From positions 62,001-126,000 of the forward strand of contig JAPZLL010000024.1 of the NCBI GenBank assembly GCA_036250225.1: a stretch of DNA of 64,000 bases. Direction: 5' to 3'. The notes beneath the pieces are model-generated. The model was not told where the DNA came from, ran no database searches, and saw nothing but the letters and a program-made list of their open reading frames with translations. Both the position numbers and the translations under genes were made by a program. Positions within the stretch are counted from its first letter, which is position 1; each line of letters starts with the position of its first letter. Origin of the DNA: Cercophora sp. LCS_1 (taxonomy: Eukaryota; Ascomycota; Sordariomycetes; Sordariales; Lasiosphaeriaceae). This document shows, one piece after another, positions 45,197 through 54,599 of the stretch.

Positions 45197-46043
45197 AAAG
45201 GCGAGGCAGGCCACTTTGTGGGTGAAATCACCCAACCCGACCCCGGCCGCCCCGGCCCGAGCGAGGCTCTCCTGAGGGCCGATTCCCTGCCGCAGCATGG
45301 CTGGGACGAAAACAACCGACATCAGTTAGTTGTTTTCGGGGACGCGTCGCGCAGGCGGCGCTCCCACCCTTGCCAGGGCGGTTATGCCGTCGTTTACCGC
45401 CCACCCGGGGCATACCAAGGCACGTGGACGGCGCGAGCCTTTCTCGTGCCACGGATGCCCCAGGTGGTCCACGGTGAACTGATGGCCATTCTGGAGGGCC
45501 TCAGTATCGCGAGGACGTATGCCCTGGCCGGCGAGTTTGGAAAGGGTGTCACCGCCATCATTTTCAGTGATTCGGATGAATCACTAGGTCTGTGTTACTT
45601 CTCTTCGTCTTCTCATTGACACCATCGACTAACACGTAAACAACCCTTAGGACTCCTGTCACACGGTACTATCCGGAGAATGCGCCGCGCGAGGAAAAAC
45701 GGTTTAGATCGGGACATAGTTCCCATCCTAGAGGCGATCATCTGGTTCTCCATCGAGTTGAAGGATCTTGTAAGTTCATTCTCTATCCGTTCATCCCAAA
45801 GCGTTCTTTCATCCGATCATGATTCTAACCGCTTTACTACAGGGCATCAACCTCAAGCTCTTTTGGATACCTGGCCACAGCCATGGCATTTTGGAGCACC
45901 AAACAGTCGACATGCTCTCGAGGGACGTGTGGCGGGGCACCCGTACGGCCGAGGATACATTTGGTGATGACTTTTGGGTGTCAGACAAATTTCGTTGGCG
46001 CGATTCCGTCTTTTCAAGATTTGACCCGATCGTTGCCCGCTAG
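45197..46043 (+). CDS. RNase H-fold protein, three exons (canonical-looking catalytic set)
   Basis: Exons up to 45587, 45651-45769 and 45843-46043 are joined by introns 45588-45650 (GTCTGT...CTAAC...TTAG, phase 1) and 45770-45842 (GTAAGT...CTAAC...ACAG, phase 0). The N-terminus is uncertain: the frame is open from 45197 without an ATG. An ATG at 45109 opens a protein-like frame (MSAGLVPAPSSSSF) that hits a stop at about 45223, so an upstream exon or an indel is needed. The domain shows D in VVFGDASRRR, GGYAVVYRPP, E in VHGELMAILEGL, D in IIFSDSDESL, then a His-containing loop and terminal Asp in FWIPGHSHGILEHQTVDML. This is the most RNase HI-like member of the window because it keeps the GH loop. 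The two relics at 14.5 and 15.4 kb resemble it most. The function in the cell is unknown. Confidence 0.7.
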
Positions 46044-47300
46044 GGCACCCGACACGCCAAATCCCACGCCCGTCTCTCCCTCGACCTCGACGCCAAGGCA
46101 CCGCTTCAACACCTCTCGGGTTGGTCCGCTCCCGCGCGCTGGCCGCGCATTATTGGATTACCTGCCGCTGGATCGGTAGAGCTTGTTCCTTCATCGCCCC
46201 AGCGGCTCTGCCGAGTCATCAGCTCCGATATACTATATCGCTGCTGGATCAGCGCTCCTTGCGTCGCGACACCTCTGTTGGATTGGCGGAGCTTGCTCCC
46301 TCATCCCCTGCGGACTGGTTTGAATTGAAGCTGCTGGACTGGTGGGATCCTTCCTTTAATTACAGTTTCCCTCGCTCCAAGAACGATGTGTTGGACGATG
46401 TTCCAAACGTCTCAAAATGTCGACACCAATACCCACGCCAGCGACTCTCAGAAAGGGCATCAAGAACTCATGCGCCCAGGCACAAGTCAGCGGTTTCTCC
46501 TTCCACACGCAATTTGTAGAATGTATCATGGATCCATACGGTTCATGGGAGGACAGGCTTTGATGGAACTCAGTGTGCCATCGTCTAGGCTATGTGGCCC
46601 CTCTCAATCACTCTCAGGCTTCAGGCTTACGGCCCCAGACGGCCCTCCAGGAATGCTGGGCCTGCTTCTTGATGGATCTGATCTCCTGATGACACAGGTT
46701 GGCGTATATCTTCACCTCCTCATGTTTCCAGCCCTGCGTGGCGGCAATGAACAAGCAGAGCTCCCCCAGTCCTCAAGCCACATCACAAATCGGAACCTCC
46801 CATCATTCCCATCTGAACGCACGTTGGTGAACCCCCCGTATGGCGACATCGGTCAGATTTGCGGCCAAGCGGTCAGCGCTCAAGAAGCCTGAATGGGCAT
46901 TGCTTCACCCTGGACCGCCTGTCCCGCGCATGCGCACCTCTAGCCAACAATGTTCCCTGTCTGCGCCGCTCGGTTGCCCACCAAATCCCGCACCCCGAAT
47001 GGGAGTTTGGTTGCAGGATCTTGCCGAGCGCGCGGACACACCCAATCGGAGCGCTGACGCAGCCAATATCGATGCAACAGATGTCCATATGCATGTGTAT
47101 GTGCACGCAACGCGCGTGGATGAGCCGCTCACGACGAGGTCAAAGGGGCAATACCCTTTATCAGAGCAATTGATGCAACGGCAGCCTGGGATGCGGGGAA
47201 GGTCTACATCAGTAGAAAAGGGCGAGCCGGGAACGACACCTCTCTCGCCAGTCGAAGAGCTGCTACTAGTGTTTTAGTTGTTGAAGAGTGTTCGATCATC
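46044..47300. other. 1.2-kb stretch, no supportable gene; degenerate duplication inside
   Basis: Frames of 132-168 codons overlap one another without a domain. Two similar segments, near 46170 (tggatcggtagagcttgttc) and near 46280 (tggattggcggagcttgctc), suggest an old duplication of about 100 bp. Confidence 0.4.
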
Positions 47301-48700
47301 ATGGCTGCTCAGGATACAAGTGCCGACCCAATTGTGAGTTTTCCTGGGGGGCTTGGCGAGAGGATAGGGTTCTAACCTTTCAACAGGTTGCCGATGTGTT
47401 CGGGAACGACAATAACGATGGCGCTGAATCCATTTTTTCGGGCGTAAGTGTCACTGTGGCCCCACAGGTTTCCACGCCTCTGACAAGCGAGATATCACAC
47501 CGGGAGCGATTTGGCGAGCATACGATCCAGCATTCTCCAGCATCAGTTCGAGAATGGCCGCACATATCATTCGTTCAGCGCTGGAAGTGAGTCTTGCCTT
47601 TAAATCAGTCACTGGTTCGGGTGACCGTCGACTGACACCCTTGAACCGGATAGAATACGCGTTTCCCAACGATGAGCGCGAAGCAGAAAGACTTGGTATG
47701 TCCCTCCCCCTTACGCCGACATTTTTACGTATTCTGACAATTATGACAGACATCCAGCATTACCTCTTCGTATTGGCCTTCCGCGGCGGAATTTCCCTCA
47801 GCCCCAAGGCATCCACAGCCAAGCGCGTCCTAGACATTGGTACCGGAACCGGGGCCTGGGCCATCGACTACGGCAAGACAGCTTTCTTTCTCACCCTAAA
47901 CTCGATACGTACTAACACCCCCCCAGCCGACGCATACCCCGAAGCCGAAGTCATCGGCGTCGACCCCTCCCCCATCCAACCCGCCTGGTAGTTCCCTCTC
48001 TCCTCTTCCTCCCCCTTTCCGACTCTAACACTGCCTGCCAGGGTCCCCCCCAACCTCCAATTCGTAATTGACGACGTCGAGCAGTACTGGGCCTGGACTA
48101 AGCCCTTCGACTACATCTCCTCCCGTGCCATGGCCGGCTCCTTTACCAACCCCTCCACCGTGATTCGCAAAGCTTTCGCCGCCCTCGAGCCTGGCGGTGT
48201 CCTCGAAATGTAGGACATTGTCTGTCGGTATTTCTCGGACGACGACACCCTAGCAAGAGACTGCCCCCTTAGTACGTTTAGCGATGCGTGCTTTGAGGCC
48301 GCTGAGAAGCTGGGGCGCAGATTGGATTTGGCGCCGACGTATAAGGGGCTGTTGGAGGGGCGGGGTTCGTCGATGTGGTGGAGAAGAAGTTCAAGTGGCC
48401 GTCAAATGCGTGGCCGAAGGAGGAGTATTACAAGGAGCTAAAGAAGTAGACGAGAGTTATGATGGATAAGAGGTTATAAAGGTTAAGTCTGGCGTTGTTG
48501 ACGAGGGGCTTGGGATGGACGCCGGAGAAGGCGTTGATGGCGGCGGCGGGGGCAAGGCCAGTGATGAAGGATCGGAATGTGCATGCTTATATTCCGATGT
48601 GAGTTTCCCTTTTTTGCCTTAGCTACGTGAAGTGAGCTGAGATGACGTGTGGTAGTGTGGTGGTTTATGGAACGAAGCCTGAGCAGTTTTCAGATACAGT
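47301..48700 (+). pseudogene. LaeA-like SAM-dependent methyltransferase pseudogene
   Basis: The exons spell a fungal LaeA-like methyltransferase: MAAQDTSADP, YAFPNDEREAERLDIQHY, the SAM motif RVLDIGTGTGAWAIDY, AEVIGVDPSPIQP, LQFVIDDVEQYW, FDYISSRAMAGSF, ALEPGGVLEM, WPKEEYYKELKK, LGWTPEKALM and VYGTKPE. Introns are clear at 47334-47386, 47587-47653, 47696-47749, 47873-47926 (donor GCAAGA, a GC-AG intron) and just after PIQPAW. The gene is dead: a TAG replaces the expected Gln after VLEM (CAG to TAG), a one-base frameshift lies near 48365, and TAG and TAA follow the KK at about 48450-48475. LaeA itself is a nuclear regulator of secondary metabolism; this subfamily has many members whose substrates are unknown. 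The C-to-T type stops fit RIP or simple decay. Confidence 0.8.
47873..47926 (+). other. GC-AG intron in the methyltransferase pseudogene
   Basis: Donor GCAAGA, branch CTAAC (gtactaacacc) and acceptor CCCAG, 54 bp. Splicing joins WAIDY to ADAYPEAEVIGVD in frame. It is the second GC donor in this window. Confidence 0.7.
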
Positions 48701-49293
48701 CGATCGAAAATTCCGACTTCAAAAGGGCTTTTGGCCAGTGCAGGTATTGAAGTGGAATTGGGTTTTTCTTCTAACCACTCCGCTGATTTGTTCTGAAAAT
48801 ATGCCAATCCCACTATGAAATACTGATAGTATACTCGTTTTTAAAAACAGTCGAAAAAGCCTTAAATATAATAAACCCTTCTAGTTTGGAATAATTAGTA
48901 TATTTTGGGAAAAGGTAATATCATCGGAGAGTAGATTTGTAGAAGGGCATGCAGTAAGATTCTGGCTCCTGATCTAGATTAGGTCGATTTCTGGCTTAGA
49001 TCGGGGAGGTGTTCGTGTAATGCCGGGCTGCATCAGGTTGACGAGGATAGGGGCTGCATTTCAACATACCAGTCCGTCCGACAGGGGCTGGGTAAGTGAT
49101 CAATTGAAGCCTTCCCCCCCTCCGTTCCACTGTGGGCAACAACACCATGCTATGTCTGTTCCTCTGATTAGAGGTGCCGTGCTAGCACCACTGCGCACAG
49201 GGTGGGCGACGACATCCGATCGGTTGATATCGACGATCCATATCGATATTGGCCAACAAGCTGACACCGTCAACACGGAGGACGTCTAGACGA
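48701..49293. other. AT-rich intergenic stretch
   Basis: From about 48820 to 48960 the sequence is visibly richer in A+T than its neighbours (for example tatactcgtttttaaaaac). No gene or transposon domain is recognisable. It lies next to the methyltransferase pseudogene and may be RIP-mutated repeat DNA. Confidence 0.4.
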
Positions 49294-50052
49294 CTAGGCA
49301 CGCCAGAGCTTGAACGCCGTCAAGATCACCTCCCACTGCGCCTCCGTGGTAAACTCCAAATCCAGCCCATCTCCCTTCCCCTGCACCCTCTTCTGTCTGA
49401 TCTCCTCCTCAGTCACCCAGACATGGCCCGCGTGTTCCTTGGGGTCAACAACAACCTCGGCCGTCTGCTCTTGTGGCACCCCCGCGACGAAATAAAACTT
49501 GCACACCAGGTTCCCTCGCCTTGTCCGGAAGAACTGCCCACCCATGGTCTCACCCCATTCATGCTCACCACTCCGGAAGCCACTCTCTGAATCGGAGACC
49601 GAGTCCGCCCGTACTACTGGTCCCAAGGTGGTCGCACGCAGACCCGCCTCCTCAAACAGTTCGCGAGCGCACGAGTGCAGAATACTAGTGTCATCATCGT
49701 CGCACCCACCCCCGGGAGTCTCCCATCGGAGCGGCATCGAGTCGTGTGCGGCCCGCCGGATCAGCAACACTCGGGGTGGCTTTGGGTTGGGCGTCGCTGC
49801 CTCATGTTGGGCACCAGCACCAGCGGAGATGTTGACGCTGGCCGATCCAGGATCGGAGTTGCTGTTGGGGAGTGGCCGATCGAAGACAATTGCACCCGTC
49901 GCAAGAAAGACGGGTGCAGGTGGCCGTGAAGTGTCGCTGGAGCCGGGGGGTGGGAAGTGGCGCTTCAGGAACACGGGCGGGGAGACCAAGAAGGCCTGCA
50001 CTGATGGGTGCGACTGGAATGCGAAAGCGGGGTCCTCTTTGCTGGTTGCCAT
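49294..50052 (-). CDS. Nudix hydrolase
   Basis: One exon of 252 residues begins at ATG 50052. The Nudix box lies at about 115-138 (GGGCDDDDTSILHSCARELF, then EEAGL), with the catalytic R-E-L-F-E-E core intact. The Glu expected at the sixth position of the box is Asp. A strand VLLIRRAAHDSMPLRWETPG precedes it, and a C-terminal helix (FTTEAQWEVILTAFKLWRA) ends the protein. Nudix enzymes cut nucleoside diphosphates linked to another group; ADP-ribose, NADH, caps and diadenosine polyphosphates are typical, and the substrate is not readable here. Residues 60-90 are a low-complexity insert. It is a paralogue of the Nudix gene at 53.0 kb and neighbours the HET gene tail-ward. Confidence 0.9.
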   Translation of the reverse strand: MATSKEDPAFAFQSHPSVQAFLVSPPVFLKRHFPPPGSSDTSRPPAPVFLATGAIVFDRPLPNSNSDPGSASVNISAGAGAQHEAATPNPKPPRVLLIRRAAHDSMPLRWETPGGGCDDDDTSILHSCARELFEEAGLRATTLGPVVRADSVSDSESGFRSGEHEWGETMGGQFFRTRRGNLVCKFYFVAGVPQEQTAEVVVDPKEHAGHVWVTEEEIRQKRVQGKGDGLDLEFTTEAQWEVILTAFKLWRA

Positions 50053-50265
50053 GGCGAGGTGAGAGTGTGGATTTTTTCAGAAAGATACTTTCGAGATTTG
50101 ATAAGGTAGTCGCACGCTGGTTTTCGATTTGGGGGTTGTTATAGAGGCAGGAGTGAGGCAGTGAGTTTGTGGCGGATCTGTGCCTTGGAAGGGGCGAGGG
50201 AGGGTTCCAACGCCGCATGCAGAGCTAACCGGGATCAAATCACGGTTCCCTCCCGTCGCGCTCCA
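50053..50265. other. Short gap between Nudix and HET genes
   Basis: Only about 210 bp separate the Nudix start (minus) from the end of the HET gene (minus). The Nudix promoter must lie here or inside the HET 3' end. Confidence 0.5.
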
Positions 50266-52362
50266 TCAGACCAGGACAAATTTCTCTTCCTGCAATTCAT
50301 TTTTCTCCAACAGGCGGACAGCCTCCCCATTCATCAACCCGTGCACGTAGCACTCCCCCACGAGCAGGAATCTGCCTTGGTCCAGGGGCCGCAGGCAAAA
50401 GCACATTTTGCCCCCCCAGAGCACGCAGATGCGGTCGCCTTTGGCCAGCACTTGGGGCCCAAGCACGAAATAACCCTTTGCAGTGCGCGCAAAAACCCGG
50501 CCGCTCGACGCGCCGTTGGCCGAGCGCGACCACTCGGCATCGAGCCCCAAAACGCCTTCCGACGTCGCCAGCGACCGCAGTTCAGGCGCCACGGCCTCGG
50601 CGTCGCCCGCAGCTGCCATTGTTCGTGTCAAGTAAGCGGCACCCTGGGCGAGCCATTGGCTGTCAGGAATGGACCGGAAGAAATTCTCACGAGATTCTTG
50701 CTCGCGCTGTCCTGACAAGTCTGAGCCAGAATCGTTGGGGTCGCTGGCAGAAGCATGCAGGCGATCGAATTGCCTCAGCGCCGTTGCCGCGCCGCCATTG
50801 CTGAGCGTCTGCATGTACGCCAGGACAGCTGGACAGCGCGCATCGTCCGATTGAGCTGCGTCGTCGGCTTCATCCTCATCATCCACTCCACATCCACGCA
50901 ATGTGCGCCACAGTCGCTGGATGAGCGTCTGCTTGCCCGTCTCGACCTTGTCGAGGGCGCTGGGTTGATACAGGGGCTGCAGGGAAAACAAATGGTCCCC
51001 GCTATTGCCGCTGCTATCTACTCCATACCCACATACTGTGCGCCACAGTTGTTCGATGACGGTCTGCTTGCCCGGTTCGACCCTATGGAAGGCCTTGGGT
51101 TTCACCGCCGCTGAGGCCTCTACAATAACATCGATAGCGACACCCTTGATACAGAGCGATTTTTCGTCGACCTCAAAGGACGGCTTCGAGAAGGTGCCGG
51201 TGCCGCAGGCACGATGGGGTGAGGTCGGCTCCGACAGGATATGCGAGGTGTAGGTGCGCCAGTCGGGGACCCACGACGGCATGTAGTCGCGGTCGCCCGC
51301 CTTGTCCAGACGCTCATGCCAGTCGTCGAGGGAGGATGCAAGCTCAAGGTGCTGGACCGCCGCAAGTGTGATGAGTCCGGAGCCGGCACCACTCCCCGAC
51401 AGAGCACGAACGGCTGCGTCCATGTACACGCTAGGGAGCGTGCCGGTTTTCTCGTCGTAATTCGCACTGAGTTCACACAGCTCCTTGCCGGTCACCGAGT
51501 AATGCCCCAAGAAGGCGAAGACGCGATCTCGCGCGTCAGTCGCTTTGACATGACGCGCCCGGTGCAGCTCGTAGATGAAGCTCAGGCGGTTGGCGTGCCG
51601 TGTGGCAACATCGGGCGGCACGAAGCGCTGAAAGACAAATTTCACCTTGGACGTCTCGATGTCGAAATGGCGGCGCAGATGGTGAAACTCTGTCAGCTTG
51701 TCGCATACACTATACAGCATGTGCCAATCCATGGATGCATCGCCCCAGAAGAGCATCGCCGGCGCTCTGGTTCCAATTTCCTGTATAATCCAGACCCTCT
51801 CGAACCATGGCAGCTGCGTCAGCGCCTTTATCGACGCCCAGTCCTCCTCGCGTCGCTGTGTTAGCATCTCGCTTGTGTGGTCGGCCTTGAACTGGGCGTA
51901 TCGGTCGGCATCGTTGAGCGTTTCGGACAGCGATCTGATAAACGAGAAGGCCGCGTCGGCTACTTGCTCCGTATCCGGGCCAAGCCACACGAGAACGCTG
52001 TTTGCGTACTTGTATATGGCGTTCATAAACTGAACCTGGCTTCCTCTTTCCGTAGTATCCTTTTGGTTGATGCAGATCTGGTCAACCCACACGCGCCGGT
52101 CCCTATCGGGCCTGCGAATACGACGCAGCCCCTGGTCGAGACTTGTCGTGATGGCCAATCGCTTTCCGTCGCATATGAAGGGGCAGTCGAAGTCGGGCTG
52201 GCCCCAGACGTAGGACAAAGGCTCATAGGTCTCGTCGGCTGCGTTGTCCATGTCGAACTCGGCGAGGGAGCCACTCAAGGGGTCGCCAGGAAGCCCAGCC
52301 GACAGAGTCAGCATCCTCACCGCGGTACGTTTCTGAATCGGATGGTACCGGTACGGCTCCAT
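50266..52362 (-). CDS. HET-domain (heterokaryon incompatibility) protein
   Basis: One exon of 698 residues begins at ATG 52362. The HET domain spans about 45-200 with its three classic blocks: YEPLSYVWGQP, RRVWVDQICINQKDTTERGSQ, and VLVWLGPDTEQV. The C-terminus has the common HET tail (GYFVLGPQVLAKGDRICVLW, LLVGECYVHGLMNGEA). The HET domain is structurally related to TIR and takes part in cell death after fusion of unlike fungal strains. Between them, two copies of a 45-residue unit (VEPGKQTVIEQLWRTVCGYG and VETGKQTLIQRLWRTLRGCG) show a recent internal tandem duplication. No NB-ARC or repeat domain is attached. It lies between two Nudix genes, divergent from the second. Confidence 0.93.
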   Translation of the reverse strand: MEPYRYHPIQKRTAVRMLTLSAGLPGDPLSGSLAEFDMDNAADETYEPLSYVWGQPDFDCPFICDGKRLAITTSLDQGLRRIRRPDRDRRVWVDQICINQKDTTERGSQVQFMNAIYKYANSVLVWLGPDTEQVADAAFSFIRSLSETLNDADRYAQFKADHTSEMLTQRREEDWASIKALTQLPWFERVWIIQEIGTRAPAMLFWGDASMDWHMLYSVCDKLTEFHHLRRHFDIETSKVKFVFQRFVPPDVATRHANRLSFIYELHRARHVKATDARDRVFAFLGHYSVTGKELCELSANYDEKTGTLPSVYMDAAVRALSGSGAGSGLITLAAVQHLELASSLDDWHERLDKAGDRDYMPSWVPDWRTYTSHILSEPTSPHRACGTGTFSKPSFEVDEKSLCIKGVAIDVIVEASAAVKPKAFHRVEPGKQTVIEQLWRTVCGYGVDSSGNSGDHLFSLQPLYQPSALDKVETGKQTLIQRLWRTLRGCGVDDEDEADDAAQSDDARCPAVLAYMQTLSNGGAATALRQFDRLHASASDPNDSGSDLSGQREQESRENFFRSIPDSQWLAQGAAYLTRTMAAAGDAEAVAPELRSLATSEGVLGLDAEWSRSANGASSGRVFARTAKGYFVLGPQVLAKGDRICVLWGGKMCFCLRPLDQGRFLLVGECYVHGLMNGEAVRLLEKNELQEEKFVLV

Positions 52363-53019
52363 GATGATTGTCGGAGCAATGATGCAAAGACAGAAAAGTC
52401 AGAGGAGAGAAAATAACAAAGGAATCCATCAGTGGCAAAGAAGAGATGAGGCTCTCGGGAGAGGTGCTTCGGGGCCCCTTTTGAGACCGCTGTCGCGCCG
52501 CTTTGCACGCACCGAAAAAGGGGGGACTTAAAGAAGAGTCAGTAGTGCAGGCGCGCGCCTCGTACCGCCAGAGCGCGGACGGCATGCTCGTTTCATTCGA
52601 CGCCAGCCTTGGTGCAAGATAGCGAATGAGCCAGGTCAAGAAGGGCTTTGCTTTGATATCGGGTGTGGGACACGTCGGCGCCTTCGCCGGAACGGTGTCG
52701 GTAGCCCTGTTTATTGGGCATTCATCAGCGTCAGCCAAAGAGGGGTGCAACTGGTGGCGCGAGAGAGGTGGTGTGACCTCCGTTGCCAGCGGTCTCGGGT
52801 GTGCTGCAAAGCAGCCCCTGGGGTTACACGACAGCAAGCATCAGCGCCCACGCCATAAGGAGAGAGACGCCAGCTCATTTCACTGTCCTGCGGCTCTCCC
52901 GCACCCCCCGAAGCGTTCAATACCAGAGCCCTATGACGGCCGTTCCGAGAACTCAACACGCACACCGCTTTGCTCTCCTGCTCACACAGCCTCACTCTCG
53001 CCCTGGGGGAATTTCTACA
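52363..53019. promoter_or_regulatory. Divergent intergenic region between HET and Nudix genes
   Basis: About 650 bp separate the HET start (minus) and the Nudix start (plus), so the two could share control. Frames crossing this region are not convincing. The Nudix frame is open upstream of its ATG to 52783, with another ATG at 52933. Confidence 0.45.
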
Positions 53020-53691
53020 ATGGCCGTCCAACCCTTCGTGCACGCTACGCGCCCCGGACCGATGCCCGCTATCCCGGAAATTGTTGTCCCGCCCCACCTT
53101 GACCGTTTTCATAGCCCGGCACGAGAATACATCCGCCGCCACAACAAACCCTGGGATGGCATCGCCGTGGGTGCCTTGGTGTTCTCCCCGGAGCCCAGGT
53201 TGCTTGTGATCCAGCGCGCCAAAACCGACTCGCTTCCGGAGAAATGGGAAATCCCCAGCGGTGTCGTATCCAACGACCCAACCAAGGATGCTACCATCAC
53301 TTCGGCAGTGGCCAGGGAGCTCTGGGAAGAGACAGGCATGCTTGCCCGGGGGCTGGTCAGGCTCGCCACTGCGCCTGCCGTGATTGGCTCTCCCACATCG
53401 GAAGCTCAACTTCAGACCGAAGCGGATGGTTTTGTTTTCAGTAACAGCACCAGGACCAAAGTGTTTTGTCGATATGTTTTCGAGGTTGATGTTGGGGACG
53501 CGGTCCCTGGCGGGCAGCATCATGTCAGACTCAATCCCTGCGAACACCAGGATTTCCTGTGGGTCTCAGAGGAGGAAGCCCGGGATGGGATTGTTGGGGA
53601 GGAGAAGCTGAAGATTGACTTTACTAGCGAACACCTGCAGAGGTTGATTTCGGAAGGTTTCAAACTGAGGAGGAACTCTGGCAGTCTGTAA
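53020..53691 (+). CDS. Nudix hydrolase (second copy)
   Basis: The protein is 223 residues from ATG 53020 (MAVQPFVHATRPGPMPAIPE); an upstream in-frame ATG at 52933 would add 29 residues. The Nudix box lies at about 81-107 (DATITSAVARELWEETGM). The R-E-x-x-E-E core is intact; the earlier Glu position is not conserved. The preceding strand RLLVIQRAKTDSLPEKWEIP and the final helix (FTSEHLQRLISEGFKLRR) match the Nudix protein at 49.3 kb in order, so the two are paralogues flanking the HET gene. The substrate is unknown. There is no intron. Confidence 0.9.
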   Translation: MAVQPFVHATRPGPMPAIPEIVVPPHLDRFHSPAREYIRRHNKPWDGIAVGALVFSPEPRLLVIQRAKTDSLPEKWEIPSGVVSNDPTKDATITSAVARELWEETGMLARGLVRLATAPAVIGSPTSEAQLQTEADGFVFSNSTRTKVFCRYVFEVDVGDAVPGGQHHVRLNPCEHQDFLWVSEEEARDGIVGEEKLKIDFTSEHLQRLISEGFKLRRNSGSL

Positions 53692-54599
53692 TTCGCGGCA
53701 TAGGCATACTGAGCTAGTTTCCATCGGAAGAGGCGCAAGAGAAAGTATACTTTCTACTGCAAGCTATGGTAAATACAAGATCATAGTCACATCAAGAGTC
53801 GCGGAGAGAGAAGCCAATTCTCGTTACCCCTGACTTCGCCCTGCGTTGTAGTAAAATATCCTGCCATTTGGTAAGCCAGCTGAAAGTGACAAAGCAAAGG
53901 GCAGCAAAGTGCCCTTTCTTCTAACCAAACACGAAAAAAGAAGGGAGATTGGGCCACTTTCATCGGGCCCGGGAAACCAATTTTCTGCAGGTGGGCGGAT
54001 GGGTTCACTAATAATTGATTGGAGCCGCAGTGTGACTTAGGCGGCATTGACATGCAGTCACTATTGGCCTGGGGGATACTAACAGGGGATGGAGATGCTG
54101 CCAATGTGGGTGCAGAGCGAGAGCCCTGTGGTGGCCAGAAACCTGCACTTTGCTCTCTCCTGTCCTTCCCCTCATCCCCCAACAAAGAGCCCGCAGCGGC
54201 TTGCCTAAAGCAGACCATGGCGTGTGCCAGCTTACGCCCACCCCTCCCCCTCCGCCCTCCGCTGACAGAAAACCTGCAGGAGGAGTTATTTATTCACATT
54301 CACCACTAGGAACATCCGCGTATGTCCTGGTTCCATGTCACCTACATCAAATCGACGCGCAGTTCTGCCTCAAGGAACCTCACGCAACTCAATCCTCCCA
54401 TTTTTGTGTCTAGTACCTACACTTGCCTGAATTTCTTGTCCAGGGGCCCTCCCGAAATGGAAGAATATCCCGAAGGACCCGAAGCAGGGGCCAACACAGG
54501 AGGTGGTGACACTCTGTCCAGCCTCTGGATCGTCAACTTGTCCAACTTGAAGCCACCCCAATGTAGGTGCAGGCCCGGAGGGAGGAGGAGACCCCCGAG
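53692..54599. other. Intergenic region before the membrane coiled-coil gene
   Basis: No gene is visible. Plus-strand frames of 87-135 codons between 54019 and 54729 overlap each other and the next gene and have no domain. Confidence 0.5.
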
